Shown here: piece by piece, positions 1-6,579 of the stretch
Position numbering within the stretch: position 1 is the first letter of the stretch
Layout of the letters: the number at the start of each line of letters is the position of its first letter
Source of the DNA: Balneolales bacterium
Lineage (GTDB): Bacteria; Bacteroidota; Rhodothermia; Balneolales; Natronogracilivirgulaceae
Direction: 5' to 3'
DNA: 7,007 nucleotides
NCBI GenBank assembly: GCA_007120555.1
Contig: SKNL01000229.1
Span: 1 to 7,007, forward strand
The notes under the pieces: model-generated
Told to the model about the DNA's origin: nothing
Database searches by the model: none
What the model saw: the letters and a program-made list of their open reading frames with translations, nothing else
Program-made: the position numbers and the translations under genes

Positions 1-1670
1 ACATGCGAGGCCTCCGGCAGGACAAACGGGATTACGGTGACCGGATTGAACGGGTTGGGATAGTTTTGTCCCAGCCGGATCTGATCCGGCACTTCGCCTC
101 CATGCTGCCCGGGACTGATGTCATCAATAGAGGTCACGGTGGCATTACCGGTCATGCCGAAACGAACGGCATCGGCAACGGCGTAGCTTGGCGAAGCCGT
201 ACCGGACGCGTCGTTGGTGATGATCACCTTGTCGTCTTCCGTGCCGCTGAAATACCAGGTGCCGATATCCACCCAGCGGGATCCGTCGGTGGACTGATCC
301 ACCCGCACGGTATCCATACCGTTGAGGTGATGCACGATATACGGGGTGTTTTTGGTGCGGTTGAACGAGGCCACCCACCATCCCGCCACCGTGTATTCGT
401 GTCCCGGTTCCAGGTCCGGAAGGTAGGTCACGGTCTCGCTGCCGTCGCCGGCGGGGACCACGAGCGAAGGGGATTCACCGTAAAAACCGGGATTCGCCGT
501 CTCGAACCAGCCGTCGGTCACCGTCACCTCATCCATTTCGGTGTCCAGGATCACCTCTTCCAGGAGTTCTCGGGGCAGCTTCAGCGAGTCGGCGGGGACA
601 ATGGCCAGGATGGTCGGGATGTTCCGGTTGACGAATTGATAGTTGACCAGCTGGTCGCCGACGGTCATATGGGTAGATCCGCCGCCGTCCAGGTTCAGCG
701 CTTCATGGCACCCCAGGTCGAATAGCACATCGGCCAGTACATCAAAAGGCATGCCCGGAGTCTCGTTGGCCACAAAAAGCAGGGCGCGATCGTCTTCGGT
801 ATAGCAAACCGCGGTGCGGGCGCGACGCTCATCGAATTCCCCGACGCCGCCCCAGATGAGCTCTTCGGTAAAGGTGATGTTGATCTGGCCGTCCTTGATC
901 AGGACAGGTCCGCCCCCGATGCCGACCAGGAGGTCCTCGAACGGTCTGCCGTCGTCGCGGCCGGGGGCCGGGGCGGGTGTGCCCCGCTCGTTGGGGATGG
1001 CCTGTTCCAGCCGGTAAAGATCATTGATGGTTGCGCCGAAATGGTAGATCCAGTCCACAGTCATGCTGCGGTCGGTGTTCACGCCGAAATGTCCGCGCGA
1101 GATATGGTAATTTTGGGAGACACCATCCACCGTACGGCTGAGAATGGACGGGTTCTGCGATTTGATGTCACCGCCGGGATAGACGATGGTGGACAGCGAC
1201 GTACTGCCGGAAAAATAGCCGCCGTTGATGGCTGCAATGGAGCCCACTTCCCTGGAGAAAGCGGGGAGACCCTTGCTTGAGGAGATGTAGGGATGGAGGA
1301 TGTACTCCTCATTGGCCATGTCCAGTTCAAGATACCACGCCTTGCGGGTGTCATTGTTGAACAGACGGATGCCCTCGGGCAGTTCAAAATCTTTGGTGAT
1401 CTCGACCCAGCCCGACTGGGATTCATGGTTGTCCTGGGCATACGCGGACGCGAGGAAACCGCCGGACATGATCCCGGAAATGATCACAGCGATCAGCAGT
1501 ATCAGTGCTGTGACATGGTTAAGCGCTCCAATCGAAGAAACGTTTGCGGTTATCCGGCTGTCGGATGCCGGAAGCCGGCTTTTCGCCAAGTGCCCTGAAT
1601 GTGCTGTCCCTGTAAAATGTTCTCCTGCAAAATGGTTCCCTGCCGCAGGGCCCCCTGCAATTCTGGTCAT
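1..1670 (-). CDS. Secreted phosphodiester glycosidase (NAGPA) domain protein with golvesin-like domain and T9SS sorting signal, partial
   Basis: The visible part is 556 codons; the C-terminus runs off the left edge. Residues 54-78 are a hydrophobic stretch ending in Ala-Tyr-Ala before Gln-Asp, a credible signal peptidase I site. Residues about 90-360 match the NAGPA (phosphodiester glycosidase) fold, with INGGYF at 148-153, GIGGGP at 250-255, RTAV at 285-288 and NLDGGGST at 326-333. Residues about 380-505 resemble the golvesin/Xly carbohydrate-associated C-terminal domain (VTVTDGWFE, VPAGDGS, ending VADAVRFG). From 533 the sequence LGQNYPNPFNP opens a type IX secretion sorting domain. Family knowledge suggests a secreted or surface-anchored enzyme that cleaves sugar phosphodiesters or a similar glycan bond; the substrate is unknown. 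The ATG at 1670 is chosen because GAGGAA lies 6 bases upstream, overlapping the stop of the preceding gene. It gives an unusually long 53-residue stretch before the hydrophobic core; TTG at 1589 (residue 28) is the alternative start. Confidence 0.88.
   Translation of the reverse strand, partial: MTRIAGGPAAGNHFAGEHFTGTAHSGHLAKSRLPASDSRITANVSSIGALNHVTALILLIAVIISGIMSGGFLASAYAQDNHESQSGWVEITKDFELPEGIRLFNNDTRKAWYLELDMANEEYILHPYISSSKGLPAFSREVGSIAAINGGYFSGSTSLSTIVYPGGDIKSQNPSILSRTVDGVSQNYHISRGHFGVNTDRSMTVDWIYHFGATINDLYRLEQAIPNERGTPAPAPGRDDGRPFEDLLVGIGGGPVLIKDGQINITFTEELIWGGVGEFDERRARTAVCYTEDDRALLFVANETPGMPFDVLADVLFDLGCHEALNLDGGGSTHMTVGDQLVNYQFVNRNIPTILAIVPADSLKLPRELLEEVILDTEMDEVTVTDGWFETANPGFYGESPSLVVPAGDGSETVTYLPDLEPGHEYTVAGWWVASFNRTKNTPYIVHHLNGMDTVRVDQSTDGSRWVDIGTWYFSGTEDDKVIITNDASGTASPSYAVADAVRFGMTGNATVTSIDDISPGQHGGEVPDQIRLGQNYPNPFNPVTVIPFVLPEASH
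1594..1668 (-). repeat. Five-unit degenerate 15-bp tandem repeat at the start of the NAGPA gene
   Basis: On the plus strand CCTG occurs at 1594, 1609, 1624, 1639 and 1654, an exact 15-base period. Units two and three are the most alike (CCTGTAAAATGTTCT and CCTGCAAAATGGTTC); the last unit ends at the start codon. Read in the gene, each unit encodes five residues of the form small residue-Gly-x-x-x: AGGPA, AGNHF, AGEHF, TGTAH and SGHLA (residues 5-29). This part of the protein lies upstream of the signal peptide core. The unit length keeps the frame open whatever the copy number. Confidence 0.75.
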
Positions 1671-1676
1671 ATCACG

Positions 1677-1682
1677 TTCCTC
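1677..1682 (-). promoter_or_regulatory. Shine-Dalgarno sequence of the NAGPA gene
   Basis: GAGGAA sits 6 bases before the ATG at 1670, and its first two bases are the last two of the TGA stop of the redoxin gene. This placement supports the 1670 start and suggests translational coupling. It is the only convincing Shine-Dalgarno sequence ahead of a gene in this window. Confidence 0.6.
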
Positions 1683-2241
1683 ATGCCTGTTGTTTCCATT
1701 TGATGTTGCAGCCGATAGAAGGTTTCTGGTCTTCAGAGGGTTTTTCGCCCTTGATTAGTGCATCCATCGCGGTTTTCAGGTCGGCTCCGGTAACCGGTTC
1801 GTCGTTTCCGGGTCGGCTGTCGTCGAACTGCCCGCGGTACACCAGCGAAAGATTTTTGTCGAACAGGAAGAAATCAGGAGTGCAGGCGGCGTCGTAAGCG
1901 CGGGCCACTTCCTGGGTCTCATCGAACAGATAGGGAAAGCGGTAGCCGTAACGTTCGCTTTCTTCGGCCATCTTGTCCGGTGCGTCATCCGGATAGTTTT
2001 CCACATCGTTGGAGTTGATGGCCACCACCCCGATACCCTTTTCGATGTATTCGGAAGAAACTTCCACGAATCGATCCCGGATGTGCTTCACGAAGGGGCA
2101 ATGGTTGCAGTAGAATACGACCAGCAGGCCGTGTTCACCGGCGACCTGGTCGCGGTTGAATACGTTGCCGTGGGGATCAGGAAGCGAAAAATCAGGGGCT
2201 TTGGTGCCCAGTTCAAGCATGTTGGATGGAGTTCGTGCCAT
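1681..2241 (-). CDS. Thioredoxin/peroxiredoxin-like (AhpC/TSA-type redoxin) family protein
   Basis: A complete 186-residue protein of the thioredoxin fold. The N-terminus has the usual redoxin opening (LGTKAPDFSLPDPHG, residues 11-25). The redox motif is C45-N-H-C48 within VVFYCNHCPFVK, and the cis-proline follows at C120-T-P122. A third conserved-looking cysteine lies in the tail PSIGCNIKWK (C178). This matches the widespread PRX-like thioredoxin family of about 180-200 residues with a CxHCP centre. A role as cytoplasmic thiol oxidoreductase or peroxidase is inferred; the physiological substrate is not known. No signal peptide or membrane segment is visible. The ATG at 2241 has no clear Shine-Dalgarno; an internal Met at residue 8 is possible but also lacks one. 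It precedes the NAGPA gene by 10 bases, so the two probably form an operon. Confidence 0.9.
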   Translation of the reverse strand: MARTPSNMLELGTKAPDFSLPDPHGNVFNRDQVAGEHGLLVVFYCNHCPFVKHIRDRFVEVSSEYIEKGIGVVAINSNDVENYPDDAPDKMAEESERYGYRFPYLFDETQEVARAYDAACTPDFFLFDKNLSLVYRGQFDDSRPGNDEPVTGADLKTAMDALIKGEKPSEDQKPSIGCNIKWKQQA

Positions 2242-2395
2242 AGGACAGGTTTATTTCGGTAGATTTATTTGGGTGGATCGTATAGCTGTTAACTTCAGTC
2301 AAAACCAACAAGATAGTTTATTACCGCATGGATTTCCATCATGCCTGCTAAATAGCAAGATGCAGCAGCAGAATATTGCATTTTTCATTATGGAA

Positions 2396-2409
2396 AGGTT
2401 GCGCAACCT
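2396..2409. promoter_or_regulatory. Perfect 14-bp palindrome, candidate operator
   Basis: AGGTTGCGCAACCT is self-complementary over all 14 bases and lies 36-49 bases before the HAD start codon. It overlaps the TTG of a candidate Bacteroidota-type promoter, the geometry expected for binding of a dimeric repressor. The regulator is unknown and none is encoded in the window. Confidence 0.4.
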
Positions 2410-2425
2410 CTTATTTTTAGCTTTT
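2399..2425 (+). promoter_or_regulatory. Candidate Bacteroidota-type promoter for the HAD gene
   Basis: TTG at 2399-2401 and TAGCTTTT at 2418-2425 are separated by 16 bases, resembling the TTG / TAnnTTTG arrangement known from Bacteroidota, with seven of eight positions matching in the downstream box. Transcription would begin about 10-15 bases before the ATG, leaving a very short leader without a Shine-Dalgarno. This is a motif match only. Confidence 0.25.
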
Positions 2426-2444
2426 CGCCACAACCATCCGCACT

Positions 2445-3185
2445 ATGGACTCCCAATCGCAGCCTGCCAGACCTGATTTTCGCAAGATACAATGCGTATT
2501 TTTTGACCTGGATGACACGCTGATCGACCACCGAAAAGCCCAGGAACGGGCCCTGGTGGATGTATGGACGCAGTATCCCGAACTTCATCAGGTGGAACCA
2601 CTGGTGTTTGCCAGAGAGTATGCGGCATCCAATTACCGGCTGTGGGATGCCTATCGCAAGAACGAAGTCACCCAGTCCGAGTTGCGCCGCCTGCGGTTCG
2701 AACAGACCTTCCGGGAGCTCGGGGTTGGCTCTTTGGATTGGCGTGAAGTGGATCAGGTTTACATGGATTGCTATTCCCGCCACTGGGACTGGATACCTGA
2801 TGCCCGGGAGGCCCTGATACAGATATCGGAGCACTATCCCGTCGGGATCATGACCAACGGTTTTATCTTCGTCCAAAAGAAAAAGTTTGAGTATTTTTCC
2901 CTTAACCGCTACACCCGCCATCTGATCATTTCCGAAGAAGCGGGATACCTGAAACCTGATCCCCGCATATTTGCGTTTGCTGCCGAAAAATCCGGATTTG
3001 ATCCGGCTGATCTGCTCTATGTCGGAGACTCGTATTCGTCCGATATCGAAGGCGGTTCCCGCAGCGGCTGGAAGACGGCCTGGTTCCATCCGGCAGAGCT
3101 GGACCCGGATAAAGATCTGGCAGATCTCGTTTTTTCCGGATATGCAGAGCTTCTCAGGGCGCTGGCGGTACCGCAACGTGAATAA
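2445..3185 (+). CDS. HAD-superfamily hydrolase, YjjG-like (putative nucleotidase)
   Basis: A complete 246-residue haloacid dehalogenase-type phosphatase. All four HAD motifs are visible: DLDDT with nucleophile D21 and acid/base D23; T137 in MTNG; K170 in LKPDP; and GDS with D195 plus D200 in VGDSYSSDIEGG. The helical cap between residues about 30 and 110 is of subclass I type. The motif forms and size recall the YjjG family (about 225 residues), which dephosphorylates nucleoside monophosphates including non-canonical pyrimidine ones; other HAD phosphatases share this layout, so the substrate is uncertain. It should be soluble and magnesium dependent. The start at 2445 lacks a Shine-Dalgarno, and the first dozen residues precede the fold. 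It lies 113 bases before purL on the same strand, which could mean co-transcription or chance. Confidence 0.88.
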   Translation: MDSQSQPARPDFRKIQCVFFDLDDTLIDHRKAQERALVDVWTQYPELHQVEPLVFAREYAASNYRLWDAYRKNEVTQSELRRLRFEQTFRELGVGSLDWREVDQVYMDCYSRHWDWIPDAREALIQISEHYPVGIMTNGFIFVQKKKFEYFSLNRYTRHLIISEEAGYLKPDPRIFAFAAEKSGFDPADLLYVGDSYSSDIEGGSRSGWKTAWFHPAELDPDKDLADLVFSGYAELLRALAVPQRE

Positions 3186-3192
3186 AAACCGA

Positions 3193-3240
3193 CCGTCCGA
3201 CGGCCGTTCGGATGGCCTGACGCATCCATCCGCATCCACC
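3193..3240 (+). repeat. Inverted repeat and short tandem repeat after the HAD gene
   Basis: CCGTCCGA at 3193-3200 pairs with TCGGATGG at 3208-3215 (eight pairs, one of them G-T, with a 7-base loop) just after the HAD stop. Immediately downstream a 10-base unit occurs twice, CGCATCCATC and CGCATCCACC (3221-3240). The hairpin could slow or stop RNA polymerase, but there is no T tract, so I do not call it a standard intrinsic terminator. The rest of the 3186-3298 gap shows no gene. Confidence 0.35.
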
Positions 3241-3298
3241 CGAATCTTGTTCAACAGCATCTGAACCGCAAAAAAACCTAACCTGATCCACCCATCAC

Positions 3299-5551
3299 AT
3301 GATGTCCCAACAGCACCTTTCCGAACCAGAAGTGACACTTGAACTGGCCAGGGAGCACGGCCTCACCGACGAAGAATTTGACAAGGTTTGCGAATATCTT
3401 GGCCGTACTCCAACGTTTACCGAGCTTGGGGTCTACTCGGTCATGTGGAGTGAGCACTGCTCCTACAAAAATTCCATCGCCGTGCTGAAAACCCTGCCGC
3501 GCAGCGGACGGACGTTGCTGGTCAGCGCCGGGGAGGAGAATGCGGGACTGGTGGATATCGGCGACGGCCTGGCCTGTGCGTTCAAGATCGAGAGCCACAA
3601 CCACCCGTCAGCCGTGGAGCCGTACCAGGGTGCGGCCACCGGTGTTGGTGGCATCCACCGTGATATTTTCACCATGGGCGCACGTCCGATCGCCTCGCTG
3701 AACTCGCTGCGCTTCGGCTCCATGAGCGAGCCGCGGGTCCGTTATCTGGTGGATGGGGTTGTGCGCGGGATTGCGGATTACGGCAACTCTTTCGGGGTGC
3801 CTACGGTTGGCGGCGAGGTGTACTTCGACAAAAGTTACGAGGGCAATCCGCTGGTCAATGCCATGAGTGTCGGTATCGTGAAGCAGGGTGATACGGCCTC
3901 GGCCATTGCCGAGGGTGTTGGCAATCCGGTGATCATCGTCGGCGCGTCGACGGGCCGCGATGGCATCCACGGGGCCACCTTTGCCTCCGAAGAGATCAGC
4001 GAGGCCAGCGAAGCCAAACGCCCGAGCGTGCAGGTGGGCGACCCGTTCACCGAAAAGCTGCTGCTGGAGGCGACGCTTGAGGCGCTCAAAACAGGCGCCG
4101 TGGTCGGCATCCAGGATATGGGTGCGGCAGGCATCAGCTGCTCCAGCTCCGAGATGAGCGCAAAGAGCGGCACCGGCATGCGGCTGGACCTGGACAAGGT
4201 TCCGCTGCGCGAGGAGGACATGAGCGCCTATGAGATCCTGCTCTCCGAAAGCCAGGAGCGGATGCTGATCGTTGCGGAAAAAGGACGTGAACAGGAGATT
4301 GTCGATGTGTTCGGCAAATGGGACCTGAACGCGGTGGTGATCGGTGAAGTGGTGGATACGGGCCGGGTGACCTATCTGCGGAACGGCACCGTGAAGGCGG
4401 ACATCCCCGCGGACTCGCTCGTGCTGGGCGGCGGCGCCCCCGTCTACATCCGCGAAACACAAAAACCGGAGTACCTGGAAAAGACCGCGACGACCGACCT
4501 TTCGCCCTATATCGATATCGAGGATGTCGAGGGCATCATGCTCAGACTGCTGGAGTCGCCGAATATCGCATCCAAGCGATGGGTCTACGAGCAGTATGAT
4601 CATATGGTCCGGACCAACACGGTCACCGGACCGGGTCCATCCGATGCCGGAGTGGTGCGCATCAAGGGCACGAAAAAGGCGCTGGCGATGGCGACCGACT
4701 GCAACGGCCGTTACGTCTACCTGAATCCGCGCAAAGGGGGACAGATTGCGGTGGCCGAAGCGGCGCGCAACGTGGTCTGTTCGGGTGCACGCCCCATGGC
4801 CATCACGAATTGCCTCAATTTCGGCAATCCCTACAAGCCGGAAGTCTATTGGACGTTCAAGGAGGCCGTCGGCGGCATGGGCGATGCCTGTGAGATGTTC
4901 GGCACGCCGGTCACCGGCGGCAACGTGAGCTTTTACAACGAGAATCCGCACGGCGCGGTATTCCCGACGCCGGTCATTGGCATGCTTGGGCTCATCGAAG
5001 ATTATGAAAAACACACGATGCGGGCCGGGTTCCGTGCCGAAGGCGACGAGATACTCTATGTGGGAGCGCCCAGGATCGGTATCGACGGAAGTGAGTATCT
5101 GGCTTTCATTCACGGGATCACGGCAGGTGATGCCCCCGATCTTGACCTGGAATTTGAATTCAATCTCCAGACAGCCATTCTGGATCTGATCCGTAAGGGA
5201 TGGATCGCATCCGCCCACGACCTGTCGGATGGCGGACTCGCCGTGGCCCTCATGGAAAAAGCGATCTTCTCCGGTCTGGGAGCCCGTGTGTCCCTCGACC
5301 TTCCGGGTCAGAGTACGACCGAGCAACTGTTCAGTGAAGCACAGTCCGGAATCTTGCTGACCGTCGCCCCCGAAAACATGGATCAGGTGCGCGAGTCGCT
5401 GGCCGGGTCGGATATCCCCGCCACCCATCTCGGAACCGTCGCGGGCAAGTACCTGATCGTGGAGGACTTTGCCGAGATCCGGGTGGAGGCCTTGCGTGAG
5501 ATTTACGAAGGCGTGCTTCCCGATGCCCTCTCGCAGACACAGGCGGTATGA
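3299..5551 (+). CDS. purL: Phosphoribosylformylglycinamidine synthase subunit PurL
   Basis: A complete 750-residue PurL of the small bacterial type. It converts formylglycinamide ribonucleotide, ATP and ammonia to the amidine in purine synthesis, with glutamine hydrolysis supplied by PurQ and assembly by PurS; neither is in this window. Visible signatures include WSEHCSYKNS (50-59, with H53), FKIESHNHPSAVEPYQGAATG (from residue 95, nucleotide and magnesium binding), the GGEVYFD segment, GIQDMGAAGISCSSSEM, and in the second half NCLNFGNPYKPEVYW, TGGNVSFYNE and SAHDLSDGGLAVAL. These follow the duplicated AIRS N- and C-domain order expected. The C-terminus ends in the usual barrel near LGTVAGKYLIVEDF. 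Start choice is between adjacent ATGs at 3299 and 3302; neither has a Shine-Dalgarno. The size is normal and no lesion is visible. The enzyme acts in the cytoplasm. Confidence 0.98.
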   Translation: MMSQQHLSEPEVTLELAREHGLTDEEFDKVCEYLGRTPTFTELGVYSVMWSEHCSYKNSIAVLKTLPRSGRTLLVSAGEENAGLVDIGDGLACAFKIESHNHPSAVEPYQGAATGVGGIHRDIFTMGARPIASLNSLRFGSMSEPRVRYLVDGVVRGIADYGNSFGVPTVGGEVYFDKSYEGNPLVNAMSVGIVKQGDTASAIAEGVGNPVIIVGASTGRDGIHGATFASEEISEASEAKRPSVQVGDPFTEKLLLEATLEALKTGAVVGIQDMGAAGISCSSSEMSAKSGTGMRLDLDKVPLREEDMSAYEILLSESQERMLIVAEKGREQEIVDVFGKWDLNAVVIGEVVDTGRVTYLRNGTVKADIPADSLVLGGGAPVYIRETQKPEYLEKTATTDLSPYIDIEDVEGIMLRLLESPNIASKRWVYEQYDHMVRTNTVTGPGPSDAGVVRIKGTKKALAMATDCNGRYVYLNPRKGGQIAVAEAARNVVCSGARPMAITNCLNFGNPYKPEVYWTFKEAVGGMGDACEMFGTPVTGGNVSFYNENPHGAVFPTPVIGMLGLIEDYEKHTMRAGFRAEGDEILYVGAPRIGIDGSEYLAFIHGITAGDAPDLDLEFEFNLQTAILDLIRKGWIASAHDLSDGGLAVALMEKAIFSGLGARVSLDLPGQSTTEQLFSEAQSGILLTVAPENMDQVRESLAGSDIPATHLGTVAGKYLIVEDFAEIRVEALREIYEGVLPDALSQTQAV

Positions 5552-5820
5552 TATTATTACCAGTCGGCAAAAAGGTCTGGTCTGATGCAACCGCCATGCA
5601 GAGCGGTGTGGTGTGGTATAGTCGACATGCTGACCGGTGTGGTGTGGTGAGTTGGCGCGCAGGCCCGGGAACCCGCAGGGTACTGCTTGTGTTGGAACGT
5701 GGTACAAAACAAACGGCAAGCGCATCCATAGTGGAAAACATGGTCGTAAAAAGAAATACGGCCGTTAAAGAAAACACGGTGCTTGTCGCTCATATGTATC
5801 CACACCAAATCATTTGACAG
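5552..5820. other. Intergenic region between purL and the SDR gene
   Basis: This 269-base gap has no recognisable gene or RNA. Its first part carries the 31-bp tandem repeat and a small hairpin (ACCGC at 5590-5594 with GCGGT at 5603-5607). The second half, from about 5700, is A-rich and is the likely place for a promoter of the reductase, but I find no convincing boxes. One open frame from ATG 5548, overlapping the purL stop as ATGA, to TGA 5815 spans the whole gap (89 codons). Its codons (ATA, TTA, CGA, AGG, AGA) differ from those of the neighbouring genes and its product has no recognisable domain, so I do not call it a gene. Confidence 0.6.
5596..5657 (+). repeat. Two-copy 31-bp GT-rich tandem repeat
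   Basis: Copies at 5596-5626 and 5627-5657 each begin ATGC and share an identical 14-base core CGGTGTGGTGTGGT (5604-5617 and 5635-5648); the flanks differ at several positions. Each core has three GG pairs spaced by TGT, so the two copies together could in principle fold into a two-layer G-quadruplex. Function is unknown; it starts 45 bases after the purL stop codon. Confidence 0.7.
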
Positions 5821-6540
5821 ATGCTGGAAAAAGTAGTACTCATTGCAGGCGGAACCGGCGGCATAGGATCCGCGACGGCCCGCCTGCTTGCCAAGGCCGG
5901 AGCAAAAATAGTCCTGGCTGCGCGCAACCGTGAAAAAGCCGACGCCATTGCCGCAGAAATCAACGAATCGGGCGGAGAGGCCTGGGCCGTTGACCTGGAT
6001 GTGACCGATGTGTCGTCCGTCTATAAGATGACCGATACGGTGATCAAGGAGTTGGGCCGAATCGATGTGCTCGTAAATGCCTTCGGTACCGGAATGATCC
6101 GGGGTATCATGGATGTGGATCCGGAGAAAGCCAAAAACGTGCTGGATGTCAATGCCTTTGGCACCATTCTTGTTACCCAGGCCGTGCTGCGGCATATGAT
6201 CTCGGAGAAATCCGGCAAGGTGGTCATGCTCCCGGGAATCCTCGGCAAGCATGCCATGCGCAATTCGTCGGTCTATTCCGCTTCCAAATTTGCCGTGACA
6301 GGGTTCACCAAGGCGCTGGTGGAAGAGACGCGCCGCCACAATATCGGCTTTTCGCTGCTGTACCTGGGCGGGGTGGCCACGGAGTTCTGGGAAAACGCGG
6401 ACGTGGACATGAAAGTCCAGGCCGACAAAATGCTGTCACCGGAAGAAGTCGCCAAGGCCGTGTACTATGCCGTGACCCAGCCGCCGCCCGCCGTGCTCAA
6501 CGAGTTGGTCATCCAGCCGGATTCCCACCAGATGATCTAG
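5821..6540 (+). CDS. Short-chain dehydrogenase/reductase (SDR) with atypical active site
   Basis: A complete 239-residue classical-length SDR with a Rossmann fold. The cofactor loop is AGGTGGIG (residues 9-16), a variant of TGxxxGxG. R35 after the second strand favours NADP(H). D60-V61 binds adenine, and NAFG at 86-89 replaces the usual NNAG. N111 and Y152-SAS-K156 supply three of the four catalytic positions. The serine that normally lies 13 residues before the tyrosine is replaced: the segment reads VVMLPGILG, placing G139 there with P138 beside it. The protein may therefore be a weak or non-standard reductase, or use S149/S150 nearby. The substrate cannot be told from sequence. No signal peptide; cytoplasmic. 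ATG 5821 starts at the fold's first strand and lacks a Shine-Dalgarno. It converges with the aminotransferase gene, 39 bases apart. Confidence 0.93.
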   Translation: MLEKVVLIAGGTGGIGSATARLLAKAGAKIVLAARNREKADAIAAEINESGGEAWAVDLDVTDVSSVYKMTDTVIKELGRIDVLVNAFGTGMIRGIMDVDPEKAKNVLDVNAFGTILVTQAVLRHMISEKSGKVVMLPGILGKHAMRNSSVYSASKFAVTGFTKALVEETRRHNIGFSLLYLGGVATEFWENADVDMKVQADKMLSPEEVAKAVYYAVTQPPPAVLNELVIQPDSHQMI

Positions 6541-6579
6541 CGGGGCCGGCCATTGAAGTCCCGTCTGCCTGATTACGGC

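Larger units (their letters stand above)
2242..2444. promoter_or_regulatory. Divergent intergenic control region
   Basis: This 203-base AT-richer gap separates the minus-strand redoxin gene from the plus-strand HAD gene, so it should hold both promoters. Visible structure includes the inverted repeat TGCTA-AA-TAGCA at 2346-2357, a weak five-base-pair hairpin at 2360-2381 followed by a short T run, and the perfect palindrome described separately. For the minus direction I see only a weak candidate (TTGGTT and TATACG, about 18 bases apart). No small gene is apparent. Confidence 0.6.

Noticed and set aside
3..725. 240-codon plus-strand open frame
   Set aside because: It lies opposite the NAGPA gene, whose minus-strand frame has clear family motifs throughout; the plus-strand product shows none.
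2360..2385. Hairpin ATGCA/TGCAT followed by five T residues, terminator-like
   Set aside because: The stem is only five base pairs with a 12-base loop, and no plus-strand gene lies upstream for it to terminate.
2388..3338. 316-codon minus-strand open frame opposite the HAD gene
   Set aside because: It is antisense to a gene with all four HAD motifs and has no recognisable domain.
3608..5725. 705-codon open frame on the minus strand opposite purL
   Set aside because: It is antisense to a complete, strongly recognisable purL. Its His- and Arg-rich product has no domain I recognise, and long antisense frames are common opposite GC-biased genes.
5557..6339. 260-codon minus-strand open frame opposite the reductase gene
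   Set aside because: It overlaps the SDR coding region in antisense and looks like a compositional shadow, including translated copies of the 31-bp repeat.
6541..6579. Possible bidirectional terminator between the convergent reductase and aminotransferase genes
   Set aside because: The only symmetric element is the GC-rich GGCCGGCC; there is no stable stem with a T tract on either side.
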